Source: Bryobacterales bacterium
GTDB lineage: Bacteria; Acidobacteriota; Terriglobia; Bryobacterales; Bryobacteraceae
Assembly: GCA_020847975.1 (NCBI GenBank)
Contig: JADLBD010000279.1
Coordinates: 22,421 to 86,420, forward strand
Length of the DNA stretch: 64,000 nt
Reading direction: 5' to 3'
Of the stretch, positions 56,321-64,000 are shown in pieces. Each line of letters starts with the position of its first letter. Position 1 is the first letter of the stretch. The position numbers and the translations under genes are program-made. The notes under the pieces were generated by a model that saw nothing but the letters and a program-made list of their open reading frames with translations, did not search any database and was not told where the DNA came from.

Positions 56321-58264
56321 GTGTTCCACGTTTTTGAGAATCGAATCCGGTCCGCGTTTGCCACGTTCCTCCAAGCCCGTTACGGCGCCGACACGGCGGT
56401 GCTGCTCGAACAGCCCAAGCAGGCTTCGTTCGGCGAACTCGCTCTTCCCATCGCGTTCCAACTCGCCAGGCAGTGGAAGAAGGCTCCGAAGGCTATTGCC
56501 CAGGAGATTGTTTCGGGCGTTGGCTCCATCGCTGGAGTAAGCGCGTTCGAGATCGCGGGCAACGGGTACATCAATGTCCGCCTCGACCGCGGCGTCTATG
56601 GGCGGGCGCTTCTCGAAGGAGCCTCCGAAGCTGTGGCCGCGCGCCCGGGGAAGATCATTGTCGAGCACACGAACATCAATCCCAACAAAGCGGCGCACAT
56701 CGGGCACCTGCGCAACGCCGTGCTTGGCGACACGTTCGTGCGGCTGCTGCGCGCCTCGGGCAACCAGGTGGAGGTGCAGAACTACATCGACAATACGGGC
56801 GTCCAGGTGGCGGACGTCGTGGCCGGCTTTCACTTTCTGGAGCACAAAACCGCGGCCGAAGTGCGGCAGCTTGTCTCCTCTACGCGGTTCGACTATGTGT
56901 GCTGGGATCTCTATGCCCGCGTCTCCTCCTACTACAAAGAGCACGGGGAAGCCATCGCGTGGCGGCAGGAGACTCTGCACGCGATCGAAGCGGGAGAGGG
57001 GGAACTGAGCGAACTCGGGCACATTGTCGCCGACGCCATTGTCGAGTGCCACCTCGCCACGATGCGGCGGTTGGATATCACCTACGACGTGCTTCCGAGG
57101 GAAAGCGAGATCCTTCATCTGAAGTTCTGGGCGACGGCCTTCGAGCAGTTGAAGGAACGAAAGGCGATCTACTTCGAGACGGAAGGGAAGAACAAGGGCT
57201 GCTGGGTGATGCCCGGCGCGGCGTTCTCCTCCGATGCAGGCGAGGAGGACAGCAAGGTGATTGTCCGATCGAACGGCACGGTCACCTACGTCGGCAAGGA
57301 TATCGCCTACCAGATGTGGAAGTTCGGCATCCTCGGCAAGGATTTTTATTACCGGGTATTGAAGACGTATCCCGACGGACATGCCATCTGGGTCTCGACC
57401 ACGGAGCCTTCAAGCGGCGCGCCCGCGTTTGGCAAGGGCGGCCAGGTGTTCAATGTCATCGACTCGCGCCAGTCCTACCTCCAGGACGTTGTCGAAGCCG
57501 GCTTGCGGCAGTTGGGCTACGTCGAACAGGCGGACAAGTCGGTGCACTTCTCTTATGAAATGGTTGCCCTGAGCCCGCGGACGTGTGTCGAACTCGGCAT
57601 TGAACTGAGCGAGGAAGACAAAAAGCGGCCCTACGTCGAGGTCTCCGGGCGCAAGGGCCTTGGAGTGAAGGCTGACGATCTCATCGACAAGCTGATCGGG
57701 ACGGCCCAAAAAGAGGTGGATTCCCGCCACCCCGAAGCCGCCGCCGATGAGCGCCGGCGTGTGGCGGAAGCGATCGCCACCGGAGCGCTGCGCTATTTTC
57801 TTTTGAAGTTCACCAGGAACACCGTCATCGCCTTCGATTTCCAGGAGGCGCTCAGCTTCGAGGGAGATACGGGTCCGTACGTGCAGTACGCGGCCGTCCG
57901 CGCCCGCAACATCCTGCGCAAGTTGGAGGAGCGTGGGATGCAGATGCCGGATTTTGTCTCCGCGCTCCCCGAAGAAGCCATGTCGCGTCAACTTGCGGGC
58001 GAGGATTTCTGGCAACTGCTGCTGGCCGCCTCGAAAGCCGGTTCGGCCATCGAGCGCGCCGTGCAGAGCGGAGAACCCTCGCACGTGGCGCGCTACGCGT
58101 TCCAACTGGCCCAGGCGTTCAACAATTTCTATCACGCCTATCCCGTTCTCTCAGAGGAAGACCCCGAAAAGCGCGCCTTGCTGTTGTGGATGACGCAATA
58201 CTTTCAGCGGCAGCTACAGGAAGTGCTTGGCGAACTCGGCATCCACGTGCCGCCCTACATGTAG
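56321..58264 (+). CDS. argS: Arginyl-tRNA synthetase
   Basis: Cytoplasmic class I synthetase that charges tRNA-Arg using ATP. 647 residues, somewhat longer than the usual ~560-580. The N-terminal Add-1 domain is present (YGADTAVLLEQPKQASFGEL, AGNGYINVRLD). The HIGH-type signature reads NPNKAAHIGHLRNAVLGDTF, and YIDNTGVQVADVV follows. The KMSKS-like loop is replaced by SGRKGLGVKADDLIDKL, normal in ArgRS, which often lacks KMSKS. A DALR anticodon domain ends the protein (LARYAFQLAQAFNNFYH-like region). GTG 56321 gives the normal start. It overlaps nothing and is convergent with the HAD gene. Confidence 0.96.
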   Translation: MFHVFENRIRSAFATFLQARYGADTAVLLEQPKQASFGELALPIAFQLARQWKKAPKAIAQEIVSGVGSIAGVSAFEIAGNGYINVRLDRGVYGRALLEGASEAVAARPGKIIVEHTNINPNKAAHIGHLRNAVLGDTFVRLLRASGNQVEVQNYIDNTGVQVADVVAGFHFLEHKTAAEVRQLVSSTRFDYVCWDLYARVSSYYKEHGEAIAWRQETLHAIEAGEGELSELGHIVADAIVECHLATMRRLDITYDVLPRESEILHLKFWATAFEQLKERKAIYFETEGKNKGCWVMPGAAFSSDAGEEDSKVIVRSNGTVTYVGKDIAYQMWKFGILGKDFYYRVLKTYPDGHAIWVSTTEPSSGAPAFGKGGQVFNVIDSRQSYLQDVVEAGLRQLGYVEQADKSVHFSYEMVALSPRTCVELGIELSEEDKKRPYVEVSGRKGLGVKADDLIDKLIGTAQKEVDSRHPEAAADERRRVAEAIATGALRYFLLKFTRNTVIAFDFQEALSFEGDTGPYVQYAAVRARNILRKLEERGMQMPDFVSALPEEAMSRQLAGEDFWQLLLAASKAGSAIERAVQSGEPSHVARYAFQLAQAFNNFYHAYPVLSEEDPEKRALLLWMTQYFQRQLQEVLGELGIHVPPYM

Positions 58265-58267
58265 GGG

Positions 58268-58882
58268 CTACACGCCGAGCCACTCACGGACGAGGGCCGG
58301 CATCGCGGCGCACTCCGGCACCATCAGGACATCGAAGCCGGCGGCCGCTCCGCTCTGCCGCCCGGCTTCGGAATCTTCCACAACGAGGGCGGAGGTGACG
58401 CCAAGCTGTCCGGCCGCGCGAAGGTAGGGTTCCGGAGCGGGCTTGATCTCGACTACGTCCTCCTGGCAGATCACCGCGCCGAAACGTTCCAGCACGCCCG
58501 CCCGCTCGAGTAGGGGAAAGACGTGACGCTTGCGGCCCGAACTGACGACGCCCAGCCTGTAGCCGCTCAAGTCGTCGATGAGATGTTTCACATCGGCGGA
58601 CATCAGGTCGTCCATCGCCAGCACGCGCCGGCGGAACATCTCGATTTTCACGGGATAAACGGCGCGGACCTCCTCGATGTCGAGCGGAGGATCGGCAAGG
58701 CGTTGTAAGGCCTGCAACAGGCCTTCGGCGGAAAGCCCGCGGATGCGAGTGTCGTAAGCCGGCCAATCAAGGTCCACGCCGAGCGGTCCCATCACCTCCC
58801 GCCAGCAGGCGAAGTGCAGCGGCTCGGTATCAAGCAGCACGCCGTCGAAATCAAACAGAATCGCCTCATATTGTTTTTTCAC
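58268..58882 (-). CDS. HAD-superfamily phosphatase (beta-phosphoglucomutase-like)
   Basis: 204-residue haloacid-dehalogenase-type phosphatase. Motif I is AILFDFDGVLLDTEPLHF with nucleophile aspartate; motif II is VVSSGRKRHVFPL with S; motif III is EIKPAPEPYLRAA with K; motif IV is VVEDSEAGRQSGAAAGFDVL. The cap between I and II is helical, as in the subfamily I group that includes beta-phosphoglucomutase and phosphoglycolate phosphatase. Start GTG 58882. Four bases from the argS stop, convergent. Substrate is a small phosphate ester, not identifiable from sequence. Confidence 0.92.
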   Translation of the reverse strand: MKKQYEAILFDFDGVLLDTEPLHFACWREVMGPLGVDLDWPAYDTRIRGLSAEGLLQALQRLADPPLDIEEVRAVYPVKIEMFRRRVLAMDDLMSADVKHLIDDLSGYRLGVVSSGRKRHVFPLLERAGVLERFGAVICQEDVVEIKPAPEPYLRAAGQLGVTSALVVEDSEAGRQSGAAAGFDVLMVPECAAMPALVREWLGV

Positions 58883-58944
58883 TCCCTACCAGTCTCTCGT
58901 ATTTCCGGTTGACCCGTAGCTTCCGCCGCGCTACCAATAGAAGG

Positions 58945-59580
58945 ATGAGACTTGTCCCCTTCGCCCTCCTTGCCTGCGCCGCTGTGGCCTTCAGCGCCGA
59001 GCCCGGCTTCGTTACGCTCTTCGACGGAAAGACCCTGAAAGGGTGGAAACTCGTGGGAGGACACGGCCCGGGCTACGTCGTCAAGGACGGCATCCTCGTC
59101 TGCCCCGCCGATGGCGGCGGCAACCTGTACACCGAAAAGGAATACGCGAACTTCGTGTTCCGCTACGAATACCGCCTGTCGCCGGGCGGGAACAACGGCG
59201 TCGGCATCCGCGCTCCTTTGGAAGGGGACGCAGCCTACAAAGGGATGGAGATCCAGATTCTCGACGACACGGATGATCGGTACAAGGGCAAGATCAAGTC
59301 GGAGCAGCACACCGGATCGATTTATGACGTTTTTCCGGCCCGCACCGGCTACCAGAAGCCTGCCGGGGAGTGGAACGAAGGGGAGATTACGGCCAACGGC
59401 AGCAATATTCAGGTGAAGCTGAACGGCGTCATCATCACGCACGCCGACCTCAACGACGTACATGAAGAGAAGGTTCTGGCGCGCCATCCGGGACTGCGGC
59501 GCTCGAGCGGCCACATCGGGTTCCTCGGACACGGCACGCTGGTGGAATTCCGTAATATTCGCGTGAAGCAGCTTCCCTAG
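58945..59580 (+). CDS. Secreted DUF1080 protein (3-keto-disaccharide hydrolase domain)
   Basis: 211-residue exported beta-jelly-roll protein. Signal peptide MRLVPFALLACAAVAFSAEP. The family pattern follows: FVTLFDGKTLKGWKLVGG, YVVKDGILVCPADGGGNLYT, EYANFVFRYEYRLSPGGNNG, GIRAPLEGDAAYKGMEIQIL, and GHIGFLGHGTLVEFRNIRVK at the end. DUF1080 proteins resemble concanavalin-like glycosidases, and some hydrolyse 3-keto-sugars. I chose ATG 58945, since it begins the signal peptide and AAGG lies just upstream. Length is typical of a single-domain member. Confidence 0.92.
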   Translation: MRLVPFALLACAAVAFSAEPGFVTLFDGKTLKGWKLVGGHGPGYVVKDGILVCPADGGGNLYTEKEYANFVFRYEYRLSPGGNNGVGIRAPLEGDAAYKGMEIQILDDTDDRYKGKIKSEQHTGSIYDVFPARTGYQKPAGEWNEGEITANGSNIQVKLNGVIITHADLNDVHEEKVLARHPGLRRSSGHIGFLGHGTLVEFRNIRVKQLP

Positions 59581-59588
59581 CGGGAGCG

Positions 59589-60950
59589 CTACTCCAACTC
59601 GAGGGCGACGTAGATCAATTTGCTGTCCCGCTCGACTTGCAGCGCTACGGCGCCGCCGCTCTTCATCCCGTCGAGCGATTTGTTCAGGTCTTTCACGGTA
59701 GTGATCGGCGTCCCGTTCAGCGAATAAATCACGTCGCCCGGGGAGAGTCCGGTCCCTTCGTAGGGGACATCGCCGGAGCGGGCTGCCACGACGATGCCGA
59801 ATTGATGGCGGAGTTCGGGAAGCAGCGGCGCAATGTTGTCATCAATGGCGATGCCGAGAATGCCTAATCGAGGCACGAGGTTCTTTTCCAGGCTGACCAT
59901 ATCGGCAAACCGCTCCGGGGAATCCTGGCGCTCCACCACCGGCACGTCGATGGTCAAAGTCTGCTTCTTCCGTACCACTTGCAGTTTCACCGAGGAACCC
60001 GACATGCGGCGGTAGACGCTGATCTCCAACTGCCGGGCATTCTGGATTGGCCGGCCATCAATGGCGACGATGATATCGTCCGGCTGCACCCCTGCCTTGT
60101 CCGCGGGGCCCTCTGGTTCCAGGTCCGTAATCAGCACCCCTTCCGATTGCGGAAGATTCAGCCCCTTCGCCAGCACCGGAGTAATGGATTGCGCGACGAT
60201 GCCGATCTGCTTGCGGTGCACGTGCCCATCCTTGCGGATCTGGCGATAGACGCTGCGCACGGTTTCCGAGGGGATGGCAAAGCCGAGCCCTTCGCTCCCA
60301 CCGGACTGGCTGAGGATGAACGTATTGATGCCGACCACGCGGCCATCGGTATCCACCAAAGGTCCGCCGCTGTTGCCGGGGTTGATGGGGGCGTCGGTTT
60401 GAAGATAAATCATGAAATCATCCGGCTTCAGCTGCCGTGCCGTGGAACTGATAATGCCCATGGACACGGAACCTTCCAACCCGAGGGGATTCCCAAACGC
60501 CAGAACCAGTTGCCCCTGCTTCACCAGCAGGGACTCGCCCAGCGTGAGGAACGGCAGATTCTGCTGGTCGATCTGGATAACCGCCAAATCCGATTCGGCG
60601 TCGGCGCCAATCAGCTTTGCCTCATGGATGGAAGACATGGCCCGGGCTCCGTTGGGAAGCAACTTGACACGGATATGCCGCGCGCCTCGCACCACATGGG
60701 CGTTGGTGATGATAAACCCGTCAGAGGAAAGAATGACTCCCGTACCCGTGCTCCGCTGCCGCGAAATGATCTCGTTTCCGTCAGAAGAATCTTCCTCGGA
60801 CGGGAGTGAGTAGCCGATTACATTGATCTGGACGACGGCAGGGCGAACCTGCTGTGCCAGATTCTCGAGTGACGCGCTGAACTGCTTGAGCGAGGTCTGT
60901 GCGTAAGCGCAGGCGGCGCCGAGCAGCAGGGTGCAACAGAGTGCGTACAT
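59589..60950 (-). CDS. HtrA/DegP-type serine protease with PDZ domains
   Basis: About 453-residue periplasmic protease. The signal peptide is MYALCCTLLLGAACAYAQ. The trypsin-like domain has all three catalytic residues: H in FIITNAHVVRGARHI, D in GADAESDLAVIQI, S in NPGNSGGPLVDTDGRV. Two PDZ domains follow (GVLITDLEPEGPADKAGVQP, then ...VLQ-type VVAARSGDVPYEGTGLSPGD). It degrades or refolds damaged envelope proteins. ATG 60950 starts the signal peptide; GTG 60968 would add six residues and is an alternative. It is divergent from the small membrane protein gene, with ~90 bases between. Confidence 0.93.
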   Translation of the reverse strand: MYALCCTLLLGAACAYAQTSLKQFSASLENLAQQVRPAVVQINVIGYSLPSEEDSSDGNEIISRQRSTGTGVILSSDGFIITNAHVVRGARHIRVKLLPNGARAMSSIHEAKLIGADAESDLAVIQIDQQNLPFLTLGESLLVKQGQLVLAFGNPLGLEGSVSMGIISSTARQLKPDDFMIYLQTDAPINPGNSGGPLVDTDGRVVGINTFILSQSGGSEGLGFAIPSETVRSVYRQIRKDGHVHRKQIGIVAQSITPVLAKGLNLPQSEGVLITDLEPEGPADKAGVQPDDIIVAIDGRPIQNARQLEISVYRRMSGSSVKLQVVRKKQTLTIDVPVVERQDSPERFADMVSLEKNLVPRLGILGIAIDDNIAPLLPELRHQFGIVVAARSGDVPYEGTGLSPGDVIYSLNGTPITTVKDLNKSLDGMKSGGAVALQVERDSKLIYVALELE

Positions 60951-61057
60951 ACCTTCATTTTGAATCACATTGAGAGACCCGTCCGGAGAGGGCGGATAGA
61001 GATTCCGCCTTGCGCAGCCGTGCTACGATGAAATCTGGTTCGCCTGTCGGATGAACC

Positions 61058-61408
61058 ATGCGGGAGACTGCCTTGCGTAAATGGATTTTTTGGGAGTTCA
61101 AGCGCGGATCGAGACCATACGACCTGGTGGTGGCGCTGATCCTGGCCTTTATTTTCCTCACTCCACGCGAATGGTTCCGTGATCAGCCGCGCACTTCCAG
61201 CGTGGTGATGCTCCCTTCGGAAAAAGGGGTGGCCAGACTGTGGATTGAGCCGGATCTGCTCGCCGGATTGAATGAAGATCAGCGGCTGGAACAGGCACGC
61301 GAGCTATTGAGATCGCGCACGGGTAAGCCTGGGAAGCTGACGCGGCTGGAAACCATCTACGATTCGGAGCAGGACATCCGAGGTTTCCTCGCATACGCAA
61401 CCGAGTAG
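61058..61408 (+). CDS. Small membrane protein of unknown function
   Basis: 116-residue protein. A basic N-terminus (LRKWIFWEFKRGSRPYD) is followed by a single hydrophobic segment (LVVALILAFIFLTPREW), so it is probably anchored with the C-terminus outside. The remainder is charged (RLWIEPDLLAGLNEDQRLEQ, ARELLRSRTGKPGKLTRLET). I do not recognise the family. It precedes the LolA-like gene on the same strand by 25 bases, so a role in envelope transport is a contextual guess. ATG 61058 is the natural start. Confidence 0.7.
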   Translation: MRETALRKWIFWEFKRGSRPYDLVVALILAFIFLTPREWFRDQPRTSSVVMLPSEKGVARLWIEPDLLAGLNEDQRLEQARELLRSRTGKPGKLTRLETIYDSEQDIRGFLAYATE

Positions 61409-61433
61409 CCCCTTTGGGCATCCCACTTTCAGG

Positions 61434-62120
61434 ATGACGCTTTCGAATCTTCGAGTTATGGTTTGCTTGTGGAGCGTGGCAGCGCTGCCTCTCCGCGCCG
61501 AATCGCTTCCCGACCTGCTGGCCCGCGTCGACAAGTCAGCAGCGGCGTTTCGCGGCATGACCGCGAAGCTCCGCCGGATCAACTACACGGCGGTGATCAA
61601 GGACACAAGCGAAGACAAAGGCGTCATCGCCATCAAGCTCACCAAATCGCGTGAAATGCAGTTGCGCATCGACTTCACTAACCCGGACGAGAAGACCTGG
61701 GCCTTCCGCGGCCGCAAGGCGGAGCTTTTTATCCCGAAAATCAATACGGTGCAGGAATACGACCTCGGCAAGCACGGGCATCTGGTGGACCAGTTTCTCC
61801 TGCTGGGCTTCGGATCCGACAGCAAGGCGCTTGCCAGGAGCTATACGCTTTCCCTGGGCGGGGAAGAAACAGTTGAGAACCAGAAAACATCGAAACTCGT
61901 ACTTGTTCCGAAATCCGCGGAAGCGCTGGAACACCTGAAGAAGGTGGAAATCTGGTTTCCGCTGACGAGCGGCTATCCGGTCCAGCAGAAGTTCTATCTC
62001 GGGTCCGGGGACTATGTGGAAGTCCACTACACCGACGCGAAGCTGGATCCTAACCTATCGGACGCCGCGGTTCGTTTGACCTTACCACCCGGAGTAAAAC
62101 GGGAATACCCTCAGAAGTAG
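61434..62120 (+). CDS. LolA-like outer-membrane lipoprotein carrier
   Basis: 228-residue protein with a signal-like N-terminus (MVCLWSVAALPLRAES). The periplasmic beta-fold of the LolA/LolB type is visible: FRGMTAKLRRINYTAVIKDT, IKLTKSREMQLRIDFTNPDE, KTWAFRGRKAELFIPKINTV, and VEIWFPLTSGYPVQQKFYL. LolA carries lipoproteins from the inner to the outer membrane, and related proteins move other hydrophobic cargo. ATG 61434 is the start. It lies between the small membrane protein and the acyltransferase gene, both on the same strand, so the three may form one unit. Confidence 0.84.
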   Translation: MTLSNLRVMVCLWSVAALPLRAESLPDLLARVDKSAAAFRGMTAKLRRINYTAVIKDTSEDKGVIAIKLTKSREMQLRIDFTNPDEKTWAFRGRKAELFIPKINTVQEYDLGKHGHLVDQFLLLGFGSDSKALARSYTLSLGGEETVENQKTSKLVLVPKSAEALEHLKKVEIWFPLTSGYPVQQKFYLGSGDYVEVHYTDAKLDPNLSDAAVRLTLPPGVKREYPQK

Positions 62121-62135
62121 GTTGTTATTTCAGGA

Positions 62136-63257
62136 ATGGATTCATCCTCCCAACCATCAGTTCCCATAGTTCCTAAACCAGCCGCCGCGAAACCGGCGTC
62201 TGGCCGTCTTGCGTTTCTCGACTGGACCCGCGGTCTGGCCGCGGTGATCATGCTCCAGGGGCACGTATTCCACTCATTCACCCGCACCGAACTCCGCAGC
62301 CAGGATGCCTTCGTTCTCTCTCAATTCGTGGGCGGAATGCCGCCTGCCATCTTCCTGTTTCTCACGGGCGTGACATTGGCGTTCCTGATGCACAGCCGGG
62401 AGCGCCACGGGGTGAGCGCCTGGGGCAGGGTGACCGCGGCTTTGCGCCGCGCGGGGTATCTTGCCGCGCTTGCCGCCGCCTTCCGGCTCCAACTCTGGAT
62501 CTTCGGGTTCCCACAAACGGAATACGCGTCCCTTTTCCGCGTGGACATTCTCAACTGCATGGGCTTCGGGATCGCGGTGATGAGCATCATGGCCGTCTTC
62601 ACCACACTCGAGCGAGTTCGCTTGTGCGCGATTCTCGGGTTGGCGATTGCCGCGGCATCGCCTTTCATTTCCCTGCTGGACACCACCTATCTCCATCCTT
62701 TCATAAGGTCTTATTTCGTCCCCAGCTATGACAGCTTCGGTTTCTTCCCCTGGGCGGCCTTTCTCGCGTTCGGCCTGAGCGCGGGAAGCATCCTGCGGCT
62801 GGCGCCTTCGGTGGAACTGCATCGGGTGATGCAATGGGGCGGCTGGCTGGGACTCATCCTTGTCGTTGGCGGGCAGTATTTCTCCAACATCCCTTACTCG
62901 CTGTACCCGAAGTCCGAGTTCTGGCTGAACGGTCCGACGCTGGTGTTCATCAAGACCGGTGTCATCCTGATGCTGACCTCCTTCGCGTTCCTCTGGAACA
63001 GTTACCTGGTGACCGGCTGGAGTTGGGTGAGGCAGTTGGGCACCACCTCGCTGCTCATCTACTGGGTCCATACGGAACTGGTCTACGGAAGGTGGCTGGG
63101 CGTTTTGAAAGAGAATCTGAGCGTGGGCCAGACCGTGGTCATGGCGGTGGCTGTCATTTCTCTGATGCTTGCGCTCTCGGTGGCCCGCTCACGGTGGCCG
63201 CAGATTCGCGAATTTCTCTCCAAACGGACAGCGGCTCAACTTCCTCAGCCGGATTAG
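62136..63257 (+). CDS. DUF1624/HGSNAT-like membrane acyltransferase
   Basis: 373-residue inner-membrane protein with about ten helices after a ~25-residue Pro/Ala-rich N-terminus. It begins LAFLDWTRGLAAVIMLQGHV, a family pattern with DxxRG and a histidine, and continues PAIFLFLTGVTLAFLMHSRE and VDILNCMGFGIAVMSIM. It belongs to the same wide group as the protein at 14856-15944. Some members acetylate amino sugars or lipid-linked glycans; the acceptor here is not known. It follows the LolA-like gene by 15 bases. No terminator was found after it, and the next 400 bases hold no clear gene. Confidence 0.82.
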   Translation: MDSSSQPSVPIVPKPAAAKPASGRLAFLDWTRGLAAVIMLQGHVFHSFTRTELRSQDAFVLSQFVGGMPPAIFLFLTGVTLAFLMHSRERHGVSAWGRVTAALRRAGYLAALAAAFRLQLWIFGFPQTEYASLFRVDILNCMGFGIAVMSIMAVFTTLERVRLCAILGLAIAAASPFISLLDTTYLHPFIRSYFVPSYDSFGFFPWAAFLAFGLSAGSILRLAPSVELHRVMQWGGWLGLILVVGGQYFSNIPYSLYPKSEFWLNGPTLVFIKTGVILMLTSFAFLWNSYLVTGWSWVRQLGTTSLLIYWVHTELVYGRWLGVLKENLSVGQTVVMAVAVISLMLALSVARSRWPQIREFLSKRTAAQLPQPD

Positions 63258-63661
63258 CGTCACGATGCCGCCAAGGATACTTGAAATCTTACGGACTGGG
63301 GCTACCAGCCGTCAGCCCCCAGTCAGCCCCCAGCTTCAGCGATGAGCCAAGCCTGCTTGGCCGGCCTGTGAACTCTCGTCACGTACGCATGCTTGCCGGA
63401 AGCTCACGGCCAAGGTGGTGGTATCAATTTACGCCAGGTAGCAGCTTCCACGTTCCGATCGCTGGTTTCCGTCAGGCTGAAGAGTGATCAGTGTCGGCGG
63501 AAACTTCTGATTGCGGTTGAGGAAACAGGTGATCGGACTCCAACGAATTCCTGATCGGAAGCGCGCTGGTTGTACCACCCGCACAACCGCTTCTCCGTAA
63601 CTACACTAACCCCGCCACAGTCTACATCGTCATGCGTATGGATATGCAGTGCGTCCGTCCT
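63258..63661. other. Interval without a clear gene
   Basis: No convincing gene in ~400 bases. A 10-base unit (CAGCCCCCAG) is nearly duplicated around 63311-63335, and one frame contains LAGSSRPRWWYQFTPGSS, which has coding-like composition but no start, ribosome site or recognisable motif. It may be a decayed gene end next to the insertion sequence. Confidence 0.35.
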
Positions 63662-63859
63662 TCAATGACATACCACGTTCTTGCCCTGGTCCACTCCCCA
63701 AAGCGAAATCACTTGCCCGGCTTCGTCTACTAACTCGAAGCTTCGCGCGCGAATCACTGGCCTCATATCTTGATCGATGGACCGTGCGAAACGTGTCCCA
63801 GCGAGGCCGCCGGCGAAGCCAGCAACCAGTGCCGCAGCAATTGAAACGATGTGCTTCAT
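63662..63859 (-). CDS. Short secreted or membrane-anchored protein, possibly truncated
   Basis: 65-residue protein with a strong signal or anchor (MKHIVSIAAALVAGFAGGLA) and a short remainder (RARSFELVDEAGQVISLWGV, then DQGKNVVCH). The N-terminal half looks like the start of a larger protein: homologues I recall of this shape go on well past VISxWGVD, so an early stop or frameshift may have cut it. The ATG at 63859 lies within ~15-30 bases of the IS21 left end, so the insertion may have altered its promoter. Confidence 0.55.
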   Translation of the reverse strand: MKHIVSIAAALVAGFAGGLAGTRFARSIDQDMRPVIRARSFELVDEAGQVISLWGVDQGKNVVCH

Positions 63860-63872
63860 ATGCCGTACTCCT

Positions 63873-64000
63873 AACCTCGGGGGACACCCAAAACCGGCCA
63901 ATGAGGGACGGCTGAAAACCGGCCAACGAAACTGAGGGCAGGACATTGACGACCGACGGGGATTACCCTCCGTCATGTGAGCAATGTCTTGAGCGAACAA
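63873..64000 (+). mobile_element. IS21-family insertion sequence, left end (cut by the window edge)
   Basis: Two copies of AAAACCGGCCAA (63890-63901 and 63915-63926) lie 25 bases apart, matching the multiple terminal repeats at IS21-family ends. They are followed by a GTG start at 63977 reading VSNVLSEQ, the N-terminus of IstA transposases. The exact left tip is uncertain, about 63873-63890. The element continues beyond the window. Confidence 0.85.
63977..64000 (+). CDS. istA: IstA transposase, first eight codons
   Basis: GTG AGC AAT GTC TTG AGC GAA CAA reads MSNVLSEQ, the conserved start of IS21-family IstA (which continues in relatives with a helix-turn-helix). Only eight codons fall inside the window, so this is a partial gene that runs off the right edge. 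Confidence 0.8.

Noticed and set aside
62834..63487. 217-codon frame overlapping the end of the acyltransferase
   Set aside because: First two thirds are a shifted reading of the acyltransferase; the tail has no start or motif.

Overview
The window looks like chromosome from an acidobacterium of the Solibacter/Bryobacter kind. This is inferred from gene content: high-GC coding bias, two large Oar-like TonB-dependent receptors with an N-terminal carboxypeptidase-regulatory domain, an 'orphan' duplicated ABC permease (ADOP type) with no ATPase beside it, a hydrolase tail resembling the Solibacter C-terminal domain (TIGR03437), membrane-anchored Ser/Thr kinases, DUF1080, an acetamidase, a ceramidase-like protein, and a secreted SBBP/BACON/SLH protein. 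No rRNA, tRNA or CRISPR array was seen. No database search was possible, so family names rest on motifs read by eye.

Layout. 1-3.8 kb: sugar/sialic-acid-type cluster (Gfo/Idh oxidoreductase, Na+/solute symporter, Asp-box sialidase-like protein). 3.9-5.3 kb: scrambled zone with a frameshifted HEPN gene, its small partner and a 120-bp relic of a second symporter gene. 5.3-8.4 kb: a coupled leader ORF and a methyltransferase, then a decayed repeat-type surface protein. 8.7-12.7 kb: DUF465 protein, an active Ser/Thr kinase and a pseudokinase, and a toroid-fold protein with a zinc ribbon. 12.7-15.9 kb: secreted glycosidase-like protein and a NagX-type membrane acyltransferase. 16.0-19.0 kb: DinB protein and an ArsR-methyltransferase regulator divergent from ahcY across a probable operator. 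19.1-30.6 kb: methyltransferase, orphan HicB, TonB receptor, ADOP permease, truncated esterase, amidase and a C/H-dyad protein.

30.8-41.9 kb: two divergent RND efflux operons sharing an 80-bp control region. Leftward are ECF sigma, anti-sigma, adaptor and a CzcA/CusA-type pump. Rightward are DUF2892, TolC, adaptor and an AcrB-like pump. Only one TolC is present, so it may serve both. 42.0-47.7 kb: a compact block of bacterial microcompartment shell protein (BMC-H), CoA-acylating aldehyde dehydrogenase with an unusual C-terminal extension, an acidic unknown protein, recJ and a YprB-like nuclease, with overlapping or nearly touching reading frames. This is the most unusual locus here: a shell protein and an aldehyde enzyme with no signature enzyme or pentamer protein in view. 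47.8-58.9 kb: second TonB receptor, AT-hook protein, ceramidase-like protein, a NUDIX relic, the SLH surface protein, argS and a HAD phosphatase.

58.9-64 kb: DUF1080 protein, HtrA-type protease, a LolA-like carrier beside a small membrane protein, a second acyltransferase and a short secreted protein. The right edge cuts an IS21-family insertion sequence: its repeated left end and the first eight codons of istA are inside the window.
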